Shown: positions 11,498 to 23,440, counted from the stretch's first letter. The stretch: DNA of 64,000 bases from Euclidia mi (GCA_944739405.2 OX123183.2:91836729-91900728); one strand, 5' to 3'. Made by a program: numbers and translations. The notes: generated by a model not told the origin, from the sequence alone.

Positions 11498-12746
11498 TGG
11501 GAAACGACGTCTCTGGCATTCATGCAGAGAATGTCCAAATGCTGTTCTCCACAATGAGGACAGGGGCGAGAGTTTGGGCAGTCTCGCTGGTAGTGGGATC
11601 CCAAACATGAGAAACAAAGGCGGCGGGCATTCACGATGCGCCTACGAGAGGCGACATGGAGGTCCAAAAATGCCCTACAACTGGCCGTTCTGTGCCCCGT
11701 GACCTTGCAGTAAGAGCACTCCGCTGGGCTCTGCGTGACTGCAAAGCGAGGAGGGCGCTGATCAACATTGGCTCGGGTGTGAACGCGAGCCTGCTCCTTG
11801 ACCTTGGGCGGCTGCGACTTAGCCGGCGTGTCACCACCGGATTTACCCCAGACCCGGCACTCATCCTCTAGGAACTTCTCCAAGTCTGCAAAAGGGGGCA
11901 GATGCGTCGCACTATCCCCACCAAAGCGCTGTTCAAATCGCGACCTCAGGTCGGCAGGCAGCTTTTTGAGCATAATGTGCACCAATAAGTAGGACCATTG
12001 GTACACGGGCAGATTCAAGCACTTAAGGGCGTTGATTGCCACCAAGAGCGGGTTCAAAGAGCGGGTTGGGTGCGCAACCCAAAGACCCGGATGAGCGTGG
12101 GCAAACTCAAAATCTGCTCGAAGTGGGTGTCTGCGAGACCTCGCTTGTTGTGGTACCTACGGGTAATTAAGTCCCGAGCCGTCTGGTACGCCTCGTTAGA
12201 CACGGGCAGATGCTGGATGAGGCCTTTGGCCTCCCCATCTAGAACCGACATCAAGTAAGCCAATTTTTGTGCCGGCCGAAGGTCAGCCCTGTCATCGACC
12301 AGGCTATCAAATAAGTTAATGAAGCCCAGGTAGCTTCCTAGGCAGCCATCAAAATGCGGGAGGTCCAAAGTGGGAAGCCTACTCAGCAGTCCCGGTGCTG
12401 GCCTAGGAAGCTCCTGCTTCAACATGGGTTGCCCGTCCCTCTCGGCAATTAACTGTCTTGCACAGTTGGAGACAGCATCATAGAGATCCAAAATCTGGGC
12501 ATAATCCTCAGTGATTCTATTTCGCTGGTCAGCGGCGAAGTCATTAACTGACACTTCGAGACAGCAAGCGCTGAAAGTACGAAATTGCTGTTCCACACTT
12601 GCCAGGCGATCATCGATCCGCTCAAGTCTTTGTAATAAGGCCTGTTGGCGATCAAGCCGGTTCACCAAAGCACTGGCTGACGCAAACCAGCGCAAATCTG
12701 ATGCAATGGCACCAGCAGCCGCACGCAAGTCCTTGATAGCTGACAT
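11479..12746 (-). pseudogene. gag: BEL#1 gag (DUF1759-type capsid, zinc knuckles), frameshifted
   Basis: It starts at an ATG at 12746 with a heptad-rich N-terminus. The capsid-like DUF1759 region (LPHFDGCLGSYLGFINLF, YLMSVLDGEA) lies in the first 230 codons. A frameshift near 12060-12130 moves the rest to another frame (to 11479), which holds a zinc-binding C-terminus with CSYCKVTGHRTASC and CFSCLGSHYQRDC. Gag packages the RNA into particles. The 3' end runs straight into the RT palm, marking the internal deletion. Confidence 0.88.
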
Positions 12747-13466
12747 AATTAATTCTCAAAAGAGCTCGGACAAGCGTTAAATAATATTATCAATTAAAAC
12801 TTAACAAAACTTAAATTTGTTAATTATTTGAAACCAACAAAGTATTAGCCTGTTTACTGCTGGTGCAAGCAAGTGACAGGTATTTACTGCCCAACAAAAT
12901 TAATAGTTTCAATTATATTGACACAAACAAAGTTCTATAACAAACAACAAATTAATAAGTTAAAACTTCAGATTAATTTATTAATTATTTGCAACAGACA
13001 GGCTCTCTGGATTATTTATGATAAACAATAGTAGTAGTATGTGTTACCTAACAATATTATCAGTATATTACAACACAACAAAGGTTTATCTATGCAAGGT
13101 CAAATTTGGTTATTATAATGTTTCAAACTCAATATATGCAATTAACTAAATCTATTGATACATATAACTGTTATGTATCCAATCAAAGCTGACTTATTAA
13201 TGCTACAACAACTGATTCAAGTTCGATTTCTACAATACAAGTCAAACAATTACTGATTTGAGGTTATGTATGACAATGTGTTTCAAATTATGTAGGTCAA
13301 CTAATACAAATATATATTATGTATTTTAGGCAAAACTGACCTGACAAACACTACAATACCGTTTACAATGTGATGGGACTAGCTCAGATACAAGTTTACA
13401 CAAAATTAATCTTGTTAGATACACTCAGCGGCTAGATACAACAGCGCTCTGCTTACCAGAAAATTA
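12747..13466 (-). other. BEL#1 leader with possible primer-binding site
   Basis: This is untranslated leader between the 5' LTR and gag. About 8 nt inside the LTR edge the minus strand reads TGGTAAGCAGAGCGC (about 13445-13459). It begins with TGG, as a primer-binding site does, but I cannot assign the tRNA. The rest is AT-rich with nothing else recognised. Confidence 0.45.
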
Positions 13467-14071
13467 TGTTTAGAGTCTGGGCTTGAACTGGGTAAGGTTT
13501 GCAGAGATTAGTGGAAGCGATTAATTCATCCAGTCTTTAGCCCAGGGCAAAGGTTCTACACTATATTTACTGTAATTGCACAGTGATTATATTTCAACTT
13601 ACCTGAGATCTTCTCTGATGATGTTCTGGAGTAGACCTATAAGATTACACTCATCATTTTGGCCAAAATGACAAGCAAATCGTTATAGCTACCAGTCCAA
13701 TGGTCAGAGTTTTCTTCCAACGAAGTCCTCAGGACACAAGTACGTGGACGAATTTGCACAACTTTACAAATGTTCAATAGTTCACAATTTTATCACAATC
13801 AATTTATCAATCGCTCGCAACTCTGTCGGTCAACATCAATAGCGACAGTTGCAAGGTTATTAACCAATATAATTCAGTTCCAAAAACGCGTGAAAGACAA
13901 ACGGCGCGAGCGCAAGACCATTTTTTTCCGGAACCGACAAAGAATGAAGAATTAATGATTTGACAGTACATAGCGTGACCATAGTCAGAAATTTTCAATA
14001 GACAAAGTAAGACGCTACTAAACTGATATAATCGATTTAACTTATTATGAACAATATTTCTATTTCAAACA
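13467..14071 (-). repeat. 5' LTR of BEL#1 (605 bp)
   Basis: It is uninterrupted, begins TG and ends CA in plus orientation, and is followed by the TSD ACTAC. It would hold the promoter and polyadenylation signal of the element. The direct repeat with 6817-8876 gives near-identity outside the 1465-bp insert. Confidence 0.92.
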
Positions 14072-14076
14072 ACTAC

Positions 14077-14484
14077 CATGAAACAAATTAGCTACATTTA
14101 TTTGGTTTCTTTCAATCGGTGACAGATATGCCAGTGATCTACCTGATGGTAGTCAGTAAATGTGACTCGTATGTATTGGCTGTGTTTTCCTAGCATAACA
14201 TATACGAAGATTCTAATAAAGCACACCTAAGAGGCGATAGACAAGGAACAGGATTGTGTCTCAGGATAGGAGTGATTTGCTAAAGTTCTCTCAATCTTAC
14301 CAAGCGATACGCAAATATAGGCACTGTTACATTGGGTATATACTCTGTCAGTGAAAACTTCTTCTAAACTACTTCAAATAACACTGAATTATAAAACGAA
14401 ACTATCATAATATGTTTTTAAGATACATCTGATTAACGCAGGTGCATCATCAAAATATTAATGAAAAAATACCTACCACTTGTG
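14077..14484. other. Spacer, nothing recognised
   Basis: No coding or RNA signature. A short piece near 14120-14165 faintly recalls the repeat at 21782 ('cctgatggtag'). Confidence 0.4.
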
Positions 14485-14720
14485 TCCGTGTGGTGACAGA
14501 TTAAGAATACGGAATGTCACCACCCCATATCATCCCATGGGTGTCGTAAGAGCCGACAGAGAGAGCATATTATGCAGAAAACAGCACTGTAAGAGAAGGA
14601 AAACTTGATACAAACCCTATACCAACGCGTTTGCCCAGCGTGGTATAATAGGCCAATTCCTCCTTTGAAAGGAGAGGCCTAGTCCAGCAGTGGACTGTTT
14701 AAGGCTGATGATGATGACCA
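14485..14720 (+). repeat. SINE-like family E, copy 1
   Basis: It is nearly identical over its length to 19686-19926: a 'tgtccgtgtggtgac' head, 'gtgtcgtaagagccgacag', 'aggcctagtccagcagtgg' and a 'ggctgatgatgatga' tail. The (GATGAT)n ending is typical of lepidopteran retroposons or the 3' ends of non-LTR elements. It has no ORF. Confidence 0.75.
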
Positions 14721-15112
14721 ACCACTTATATCTGAATGAATAGGTTTTATATAAAAATTGAAATACCATGTAGGTATTGTGCTATTTTGATATAAAGGGA
14801 TATGAATCCAAACCTGTTTAGATAATTTATGCATATCACGTAAAACGCTTTGTTAATGCTTTACGTTTTAAAATGGCAAGTTAAAGATTGTGACTGTTGT
14901 GTGGGTATTTACGTTAACAAAATGGCATTCAAATTTTGTAGCTTTGATAATTGCTTAAAGGTGGACGCCTTTATTTTGAACCAGTTATCTGAACAACCAC
15001 AAAACTAGCATTTATTACTTTTTTAACTATATAACAATATTCAATACCACCATGTTTTGAAAGCCTCTTATAAAAATAAAAATATTGAGCTAATACGACA
15101 CTATTTAAAGCA
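14721..15112. other. Spacer, nothing recognised
   Basis: AT-rich, with no supported feature. Confidence 0.4.
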
Positions 15113-15816
15113 GTCTTAATCGCGTACAATTAATTTATTTAAGGTATAAATACCTATTTGTTTCCGACGTTTCGCTCGTCTTGCACCGAGCGTGGTCGCG
15201 GAGAGACTGAGCGCCGTCTTGTGCAGGTGCGGGTTTCGGCACCTACCCTCACTTGGTCTTTATTTAAGTTCGCACTGTCGGTACTCCGACACACTACACT
15301 AATGACGTCTACACACTGTTGAGATTTATCACTGCGGCGGTGTTTACATTTGCTGATGACTGGATTCCAAGTAGCCGATAATCTATATCCATCCTCCCGG
15401 TTGAAATTGTTATATTTCTTGATTTCTACCGCTTCACGTACTATCCTGGAGTAATAGTGACGATCGGTGGATAAGACTTGTGGTTGATGCAGTTCTATCC
15501 AGTGGTTTGGTCCAGACTCCAACAAATGCTCAGCTATAGCCGACTTATTAATATGTCGGTTTTTAGCAAATGTAAACACCGCCGCAGTGATAAATCTCAA
15601 CAGTGTGTAGACGTCATTAGTGTAGTGTGTCGGAGTACCGACAGTGCGAACTTAAATAAAGACCAAGTGAGGGTAGGTGCCGAAACCCGCACCTGCACAA
15701 GACGGCGCTGAGCTCTCATCAGTCTCTCCGCGACCACGCTCGGTGCAAGACGAGCGAAACGTCGGAAACAAATAGGTATTTATACCTTAAATAAATTAAT
15801 TGTACGCGATTAAGAC
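15113..15816. mobile_element. Penelope-like fragments joined head to head
   Basis: The left arm 15113-15353 and right arm 15566-15816 are inverted repeats. The minus-strand copy spans 15566 down to 15113 and encodes the end of a Penelope endonuclease region plus 3' UTR. The plus-strand copy starts at 15566, truncated further. The arms differ by a 10-bp block (gagctctcat, near 15711) present only on the right. The Penelope copy at 17455 also supports that block as ancestral, so the left arm lost it. Inverted, truncated tandem copies are characteristic of Penelope-like elements. Confidence 0.85.
15154..15566 (-). pseudogene. Penelope-like element, C-terminal ORF fragment
   Basis: It encodes SAIAEHLLESGPNHWIELH, the following STDRHYYSRI and the NREDGYRLS stretch, the same C-terminal segment seen in the longer copy at 17455-18081 (about 75% identical). 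The GIY-YIG core and RT are missing. The frame continues into the 3' UTR, whose downstream end reads GAAACGTCGGAAACAAATAG. Confidence 0.8.
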
Positions 15817-17419
15817 CCGCTAATTTATTTTGTATGATGTATACAAATCGCGAAAGTTTAAAATCGATTATTTAAAGCAGTGTTAATAAAATTAAATAAT
15901 GTATATTGGTTTAACTATTAAAATTCCCGATATCGTTGGCGACGCTTTCATTCGAAAGCCCTTCCTATCTCTATATTCATTTCACAAAATTCTGCTAATA
16001 GTTTAATAGGTATTCCGGTCCCGAGCCTTTCCTATTACAAGGTATCTACAAATACAAAGTGACAATCTAAAAACAAAACGTCTGTAAACTGTAACCCCGA
16101 AATTGAAACCAAATAGAGCGTGCTATCTAATAATACTTTTACAAAATAATACCTATTACTAGCTAATATATTCGAAAACTATTTTTCTTTGTACATCGAT
16201 TCCAAGCTTACTTTTATGCGAATTGAATTCTGATTGTGAAACTATTGTATATTTACATTTTAACAGATTATTTGCGATGTTTATTTCAATATTCATATAA
16301 AGTCGCAGAGTTTTCGTTTATAGTCAAGAGTTCAGTGCCATCGCAGTGTGAGGATTAGTAAGTTTAAGCTGTCGTTCCCTCGATGAACTTTTTAAACAAA
16401 AACAAAGCGAAACAAAATTGTAATAACATGTTAGTGTAAACTAAATGATAGTGGAATGCACCCACGCTACCAAACATCCACTTTAAATGCAAAGAATGTT
16501 CGTTACGTGTGTCCTATAGGCGACCATTAAAATTTAATTGAAATCCTTTGAAGAGCGACTGATACGGACTGGGCAAGGCGACGTCTCATAAAAATGTTAT
16601 GTGATTAAACTTCGTAATCAAGAGGGTTATTCCCTGTGCATCAATAATATCAGGACCCTGATACAGACTTGGGTGTTTTTTTACAATAACTTACTGTTTT
16701 ATTTTGTACTGACTCACACTATTAAACTTACACTTAGGTTCCTATCACAGAAGGATTATGCAAATGTAACTCACACACACATACAAGCATTAACTAAACG
16801 GTATTCTCGTTAATGTCCCCAGTTTGGCTAAATACTTAAGCTGGAAATATAATTCGAACCCGAAACCTACTGTTCGAGATGTATCTTCGTATCGGTCTAC
16901 CGATAGTTAATTAATTCTCTTTCAACTATACTTAGCATACAGATTGTGTTAGTTCTATCTGTGTGTTTGATACTAGTTAGTTCATCAGTGTGTTTGATAC
17001 TAAATCTATCACTTGAATAAATAATCGAAGTTTTGACTTTCAGATAGGGCCCACACTAAACTATTTGTCCGTAAATCGATACTGGAAAACCAAAGATAAC
17101 TTCACATATATGTAAAATTGGGGCCTTGCCGTTCAGAAACTAGATAGTATTAGGTAACATTAAAATTGATTGCACGTGTCCATATCCTTTTCGGGGACTC
17201 ATTTTCTGTAATATGGAAGAAATTGGTTCGAACCGTATTGAACATCGTTTTTGTTTTCTTCGTACCAGGAAAACACAAAAGTTTACCCTATCGTAGCTAC
17301 CAGTATAATGCCTACTCTTGTATGTTTCCCTTTTTCGTCTATAACGCTAATACTGCTCACTATCTAAGTGTTCGGGGTCGCAAAGGTCATATGCTCTGTT
17401 TGTCAGTGAAGCAATAACG
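15817..17419. other. Spacer, no gene recognised
   Basis: AT-rich. A stretch near 16840-16905 looks like an inverted tRNA-type SINE scrap (cgaacccgaaacct), but it is too decayed to annotate. Open frames at 16601 and 17166 show no coding signature. Confidence 0.45.
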
Positions 17420-18200
17420 GATTGCAAATGCCGCAGATGATGATGTGAATTTGCGTGAACAGAGCGCCAGCGTTCATGCCCTACATAAAGGGAGTAACGG
17501 ATAAAGTTGGAACAGTACTACAAAAATACTCCACTAAGACTGTATATAGTCAGTACTCCAAAGTGGCAAATCACTTGCGTACTCCAAAGGATGTCATCCC
17601 TTTTCAAACACCAGGCATGTACAAGGTGGATTGCAGCTGTGGTAGTTCCTACATCGGGCAAACAAAACGGACCATCGCCGAACGAGTTAAGGAACACATC
17701 ACGACCGTCAAAAACCGACAAACCACCAAGTCGGCCATAGCTGAGCATTTTTTAGAGTCAGGATCAAATCACTGGATTGAGCTACATCGGCCCCAGGTTC
17801 TCTCCACAGACCGTCACTATTTTTCAAGAATAGCACGGGAAGCGCTTGAAATAAAAAAGCACGCAAATTTCAACCGGGAGGATGGTTACCGTTTATCTAC
17901 ATCTTGGAATCCTGTCATCACCAAATGTAGACACCGACGAGGTGATATTACGCGCCAGTGTGAAGATACCATTAGTGTTGTGTGTCAAAGTACCGACAGT
18001 TCCGAACTTATAAATATCAATAATTGTGAATACCAAGTGAGGGTAGGTTCCGAACCCCGCACTTCTCGGAGGCAGCGCTGACGGACATCAGTCATCCCGT
18101 GACCACGGCTGGTGTAACCCATGCCGAAACGTCGGGACAAATAGAAAGGTATTTCATCTTTCTTTTCGTTTAATTAACACGATTCAGACCCGTTACATAA
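17420..18200 (+). mobile_element. 5'-truncated Penelope-like retroelement
   Basis: It contains the endonuclease domain and 3' UTR of a Penelope-like element; the reverse transcriptase part is absent. The 3' UTR (about 18082-18200) reads 'gccgaaacgtcgggacaaat', then 'cgattcagacccg', matching the tails at 15730-15816 and the relics at 44896 and 50480. At least four Penelope relics therefore lie in this window. Confidence 0.85.
17455..18081 (+). pseudogene. Penelope GIY-YIG endonuclease domain
   Basis: About 208 codons are open without stop. The GIY-YIG hallmark appears as PGMYKVDCSCGSSYIGQTKR (about residues 54-73), followed by the arginine-containing helix TIAERVKEHI. Penelope-like elements carry this nuclease after their RT, where it nicks target DNA for primed reverse transcription. 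The first codon is GTG within an open upstream frame, so this is a 5'-truncated frame rather than a true start. The C-terminal part is basic (CRHRRG, SRRQR). Confidence 0.85.
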
Positions 18201-19685
18201 TCATTAGTATAAACACATGCGACTTAGACAACGACTTTGTTCCGACTGCATGTGCGGGTAGGGTCGACTGCCTGAGTTACAAATGTGTCCTTTTTTCAAT
18301 GGACCGGTTATTGAGCTACAAAAATGTGTGGCTTAAATTGGTTTTTATTTAACTTCGTAAATTCGACTTTTGACCGGATTTTAGATGGAAATACTCCTAT
18401 GTGCGTCTGTGGCATTCTTTTTTGCATTTTCTGCAGGGTTTTATCATTCGATTGTTCGTTTGTTCGATTGTTTGTTGATTATTATTCGTATGCAATCGAC
18501 GCAAATAGCGTTAGTTTTGGCCAAAATTGGCAACTTGGCTACCATTTTGCGGTTGACATCGCAGAAACGATGTGTTTATTCTATCGATGCGAATGCTTTT
18601 TATGCGTTGTGTATTTGGCTACGACTTTTCTATTTGTTCGATTATATCACGTGACTTTTCATTCACTCCATACATTTTTTTGCGTTAACGTTTGCAGAAA
18701 GACGTCTTGGCTAAGCCTGCAGGTCAGCCATCACCAAGCACCAACCCAACCCAAAGGCATGAGGGCCAAATGCAACCACGATAATGCTAGGAAGATGATG
18801 AGTCCTTACTCTTTAGATAGAATGGTCATTCTTTCTTTCATCAAAATGTATAAATTAATAAAGTCGTTGTATTCGTGTATGGTTCTAGCAACGCTCAAAA
18901 TTTTACTTACCAGATCATTGAGGCACCTGTTAACATAATATATACTGGGACAACTTCTCATGTCATTCCAAGCTAGGTTAAGTCTGTATTGTGGCAAACT
19001 GTCAAATGATAAATATACAGTACTGTAATATTCCTAAATATATTTATACATGTTGTTGGAGTCATAACAAAAAAAAGTTTCGGGAGAGAATCAAACAGTC
19101 TCTAACCACAAGACTAACACTCCAATACTTCGGATAGCTTTTTCACCTTTACCATATTTTATGCACATGTCTGTGAATTCGCGATAGACTAGAAACTAAC
19201 CCAAGTTCAATACGAAATGCATTACTATGCGGTTCAATTACACTCTGTATCGTCGAGACCATATATTTGTCACTAGTCTCTCACGTATTTTCACAAGACT
19301 GTATTCTCAGATACCAGTATGAGCACGCCATTTACATAGTCCTTAATCAGAGTGCATAGTCTAGATATGTTCTGAGAGTCGTATTATAAAAGAGCTACTT
19401 TTATTATGCCAACATTTTGCAGAAGGTCAGAGCAAAATGTAATTTACTTAGATTGCGTAGCTTATTCTCTTGAATAAGGTTGTACATATTTTTCTCTTTA
19501 CTTAAATAACTTATTTAACAGGACTTTAATCCATTTTCATCTGCAGACCTTGTTTTCATTTTACATAATGGCTTATATGACATCATAAATCTATAGTGAA
19601 ATCAATTGAGAAAGATTTCAGTCATCTGGAGTAGATACGAAAGGCTACACGCTTGCGAAAAAATAATATACAATTCTCACATTGT
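18201..19685. other. Spacer with an unconvincing 204-codon open frame
   Basis: The frame at 18324-18938 (+) is rich in F, C, L and Y. A second frame (18385-18654) is open over the same bases, which suggests low-stop AT-rich sequence rather than coding. No domain is recognised. Confidence 0.45.
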
Positions 19686-19926
19686 CCGTGTGGTGACGGA
19701 TTAAGGATACAGAATGTCACCACCCTATATCATCCTATGTGTGTCGTAAGAGCCGACAGAGGGAGCATATTATGCAGAGAACAGCACTGTAAGAGAAGGA
19801 AAACTTAATACAAACCCTATACCAACCCGTTTGGCCAGCGTGGTATAGTAGGCCAATTCCTCCTTTCAAAGGAGAGGCCTAGTCCAGCAGTGGACTGTTA
19901 AAGGCTGATGATGATGATGATGATGA
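19686..19926 (+). repeat. SINE-like family E, copy 2
   Basis: It is the close match of 14485-14720 with a longer terminal (GAT)n run at about 19907-19926. The two copies differ by scattered substitutions only, so they are retroposed copies of one family rather than a local duplication (their flanks differ). Confidence 0.75.
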
Positions 19927-20828
19927 ATTCTCACATATAATAATGAACTGTACCCAGTGTAGATAACTGTTATTTGTTTGCAAAACCAAATGTTAGTAGA
20001 GTTTTCTGTTCACTGTCATAGAGACTACATCCAGTACGACAATTGCCTTTTTCTGAAAGATAATACGCTGGTATCTTCCGTTTTGTTCCGAATGAATACC
20101 GGCAACATGTGCCTACGTAAATAAATAAAGTTGAGCGAATTTTACATTTGCTAGAAGGCGTTGAACTCCTTTGGTGTTGTGTTCAATTTGCCTCACACAA
20201 GTGATAGAAAGCCTGGGTGCCATATTCCATTTTGAACGGTAATTTCACCTGTTATTGGCATCGACAACTACACCTCATGTCAGAAGTACCTTCACAAATA
20301 TTTGATAACAAATAACGTATATTTGAATAAACTCTCGAAATACAGGCTCACTGTTTTCAAAATTGTTATAAACATGCTCTCAAATTGAGTTGACAGCGGT
20401 CAACTGTAAAGCAATAACAGTGTTGAACTTAGTAACCCAATAAAGTTTGAAATGAATTTTAATTTAATATAACAACATATTTTACCAATATTACAGGACC
20501 GCCGTTGTTCGTGTATTTACCCATAGCCAATTTAATTTTATCCTATATTAATAAATTCATCATATTCATCACTGTTCTTCACAGACGTACGAAGTGATGA
20601 AGCCAAAAGACGTTAATAACGAGTAACATAAATCTATAGTCATATTTGAAATTTAATTTCATGGATAAGCAAATTCAAGTTTACAAAAATGTTCAAAAAA
20701 TGTATGGCAATTTAATTTTTATCCAAAAATATTTGTCAATATTGCGACTTCAAACAAGATCTGCAAGAGTTGGAAATTGTAGACTTTCATGGCTCGGGCT
20801 TTTAGTGAAGTAGTCTGATTATTATCTA
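19927..20828. other. Spacer, nothing recognised
   Basis: AT-rich sequence without a supported feature on either strand. Confidence 0.45.
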
Positions 20829-21042
20829 CTAGCGGTCCGTCCCGACTTCGCACGGGTGAACATTTACTTTTTAAATAACTATCTAATATTTTCTAGAAAG
20901 AAATATAGCCTATGTTACTCAGGGATAACGCCGCATTACAATGGTAAAAGAATTTTTTAAATCTGTGTTCAGTACGTTTTTAGTTTATTCGTTACAAACT
21001 TACAAAAATACAAATCTTTCCTCTTTATTACATTAGTATAGA
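20829..21042 (-). mobile_element. Short Helitron-like element (214 bp)
   Basis: The minus strand begins TCTATACTAATG after an A and ends CTAG before T, the Helitron insertion rule. The 3' end is preceded by GC-rich sequence (cgggacggaccgctag). Non-coding. Confidence 0.5.
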
Positions 21043-21092
21043 TATATTAATATATAGATTATAAAATAATCTTTCTCTTAACATATAAATGG

Positions 21093-21330
21093 CAGCGATA
21101 GCCGAGTGGAGAGACCGACAGACTGCTACGCAGAGGGTATCGGGTTCGGACCCACGGCACGCACCAATAAGTTTTCGAAGTTAAGAGCGTCTTAAATTGT
21201 TGATTATCGCTTGCTTATCGGTGAAGGAAAACATCGTCAGGTAACCTGCATGTCTGAGAGTTCTCCATAATGTTCTCAAAAGACATGTGCAGTCTGTCAA
21301 CCCGCACTTGGCCAGTGTGGTGGCCTAATA
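21093..21330 (+). repeat. SINE family D
   Basis: It opens with GGCAGCGATAGCCGAGTGG, then a B-box-like 'atcgggttcggaccc', then 'gttttcgaagttaagagcg'. It matches the 8001 copy in its 5' half. The 3' half (ggtgaaggaaaacatcg, ggccagtgtggtggcc) is a common insect SINE body. Confidence 0.75.
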
Positions 21331-21781
21331 TGTGTTAAGATATATTAATATGTTAAGGGAAAATATTATATTTTTTAGCATGGTGCTGCATGGATACGCA
21401 TATCATAATCTAAGCCTATTCATGGAGCACCATGCCAATGTTCTGTCATCATGGGATGGTTAGTATTAGATTTTACCATCGCGCTGATGGGAATATTGAC
21501 CAATGATTTCAAAACTATTTCTTTAATTTCCTTTATTTAAACGTAAAAGTATGAACACACCTGATTTCACAGACAGCAGAAAAGAGAATTAGTTACAAAA
21601 AGTAAATAATAGTTTTATTTGCTATTTTTTAATTCCCTCTAACGAGCAATTGTTGCAGTTCAGTAATATCGCGAACGAAAGGAAGCAACAATATCCTGTA
21701 ATTAGCAGACAGTCTCGTAGACAACTAATGATTGTGACATGTTGTGCAGCTTAGTGCGCGAGAAAATGTCAATAACAATTT
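21331..21781. other. Spacer, nothing recognised
   Basis: No supported feature. Confidence 0.4.
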
Positions 21782-22140
21782 TCTTAACCTACCATATATT
21801 TCGTTTTTTTTATGGTAATAGACGGCAAACGAGCAGACGGATTACCTGATGGTAAGCAATTACCGCCGCCCATGGACACAAGCAACACCACAGGAGTCAC
21901 AAGTGCGTTGCCGCCTCTTTGGGTTGGGAAAAGGGATAGCATGAGGAGTGGGATGAGGGAGAAGGAATAGGAGATAGGGTCTCCGGCACTCTCACTCACC
22001 GAACGAAGCGCAACAGTTTAGGTACTGTTACTTTACGCCGATTTTCTGTGAGAGGGTAGTACTTCCCCGGTCGAGCCGGCCCATTCATGCTGAAATCAGC
22101 AAGGCTCTCCTACCTGGTTTGTTTGAGGCTCTTTATTTAT
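21782..22140 (+). repeat. Lepidopteran interspersed repeat, class unknown
   Basis: This is a GC-richer block with the segments 'ggcaaacgagcagacgg', 'cctgatggtaag', 'ccgccgcccatggacac' and 'cttccccggtcgagccggcc'. From general familiarity this series is widespread in moth and butterfly genomes. I cannot assign it to SINE, MITE or LTR from sequence alone. The 71-codon open frame on the minus strand is not a gene. Confidence 0.55.
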
Positions 22141-22211
22141 TTCTTTAGTTTAATGATTATTTACTTATCAGAATAAAAAATCGAGATTCATTATTCATTA
22201 CGTAAATATAA

Positions 22212-22421
22212 TACAAGAGGATGCCCGCGGTTACACCGGCGTTATTTAAGGCTACTGCTCCGCTTCCGTCACTCATAGCGTGATGTTATATAGCCTAAAG
22301 CCTTCCTCAATAAATAGGTTATCTAACACTGAAAGAATTTTTCAAATCGGACCAGTAGTTCCTGAGATTAGCGCGTTCAACCAAACAAACAAACTCTTCA
22401 GCTTTATATATTAGTATAAGA
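22212..22421 (-). mobile_element. Short Helitron-like element, 3' end degraded
   Basis: The minus strand starts TCTTATACTAATATATAAAG after an A. It carries the 'aagagtttgtttgtttgg' segment and ends in 'cgcgggcatcctcttg', where CTAG would be expected, so the 3' terminus has mutated. Confidence 0.45.
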
Positions 22422-22435
22422 TTGTTCATGTAATG

Positions 22436-22530
22436 GTAATGATAGCCTAGTGGCTATGCTAACACACGACACATATGCAACGGGTCTTAGCTCGGAGCCA
22501 CAGTTTGCACCATTCAAAATTAGACGCGTA
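22436..22530 (+). repeat. SINE family D, 5' fragment
   Basis: A diverged head (aatgatagcctagtggc) is followed by about 70 bp of tRNA-like sequence. The rest is lost. Confidence 0.45.
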
Positions 22531-22714
22531 TCAAATTGTTTATTTTTGTACTTTCTAAGCTGTCAAGGCAAATGTCGTGATGGGGAAAAGGTAATTTTTT
22601 TTAATCTTGGTCATTGGGAATTAGTTGCTTATTAATCTCATAGTGCCAAATAGCGTACCCAGCAGCAGTGGGGTAGTGAACTACTACGTCTCATATTATA
22701 TTATTACTGTTCGT

Positions 22715-23115
22715 TATGTATTACGAGGAAGAACTCAACCCTCAGAATACAGGTCAATCAGAGACAAGAATAGAAATATACTGAATGGTGAATCGTGCGT
22801 GCTGAAGAGATGGAAGGAGTATTTTGAAGGTTTATTTGAAAGACCGGCGATGGAGTCATCGATCGCCGAAATTTAATGAATGGTAATAATAGCAATGATG
22901 AAAGCGATATTGGCGTGGATGAGATTCTGAAGGCGCTGGGTAAATTGAAATTAGGTAAGGCTGCAGGATATGATAGAATTACAGTCGAAATGCTGAAGGC
23001 TGGACAGGGCATCATAGTCGGTCAGCTGCAGCGCTTATTTAACTTGTGCTGGAGCACCGGCCGAGTATCTGACGACTGGGCCACAGCTGTAGTTGTGTCT
23101 CTTTGTAAGGGATTA
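22715..23115 (+). pseudogene. Non-LTR reverse transcriptase fragment
   Basis: Two frames join near 22876. The first ends in SCVLKRWKEYFEGLFERP, the linker just before RT. The second reads LGKLKLGKAAGYDRITVEML and then WSTGRVSDDWATAVVV, the first conserved RT blocks. It stops about 85 codons in, so palm motifs are absent. It is most like RTE or CR1-related elements, truncated at both ends and frameshifted. Confidence 0.75.
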
Positions 23116-23274
23116 ATAACATTTTTCATGTAAAAAATCCACTACTTATGTGTCACTGCTTATGTGTGTGAGTTATTATAGTTTTTCATACATATATGGT
23201 CTAGCTTTCAAGTGTCTATATTCTTCATCTTATTTATCATTAAGTTATATCTACAACTTAATCGCGAAAGAGAT

Positions 23275-23440
23275 AATTAAAAATGTTAATTATCGTTCGC
23301 TTAAACAATGTGCCCAGTAGACGGCAATAGGCTCACCCCCTATTACATTGGGAAAGAAACATAACTGGCGAAGTGTGGGTATGCAATACACCTATGCCTA
23401 CCCCTTCGGGGATGAAGGCGTGAAGTTATGTTATGTTGCA
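23275..23440 (+). repeat. SINE family B, 3' part
   Basis: It repeats the body and tail of 4838-5110 ('aacataactggcgaagt', 'ccttcggggat', 'aaggcgtgaagttatgttatg'). The tRNA-like head is missing. Confidence 0.7.

Larger units (their letters stand above)
6817..14071 (-). mobile_element. BEL/Pao LTR retrotransposon (BEL#1), both LTRs and TSD
   Basis: The element runs on the minus strand. A direct repeat of about 600 bp bounds it (right copy 13467-14071, left copy 6817-8876 with an insertion), each copy of TG...CA type. The 5-bp TSD ACTAC is visible at 6812-6816 and 14072-14076. Inside, in order, lie gag with zinc knuckles, the RT palm, RNase H, integrase and the BEL C-terminal domain, all with frameshifts or stops. 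Protease and the N-terminal half of RT are deleted. A purine-rich tract abuts the 3' LTR at 8877-8890. It is a dead copy; its gene order and 5-bp TSD are those of BEL/Pao. Confidence 0.93.

Noticed and set aside
15730..15780. Hammerhead ribozyme in the Penelope 3' UTRs
   Set aside because: GAAACGTC and a stem before it are present, but the CUGANGA core is not. Only the 4522-4556 motif fits the core.
18324..18938. 204-codon open frame as a host gene
   Set aside because: Phe/Cys-rich, no motif, and another frame is open over the same bases. It looks like chance in AT-rich DNA.
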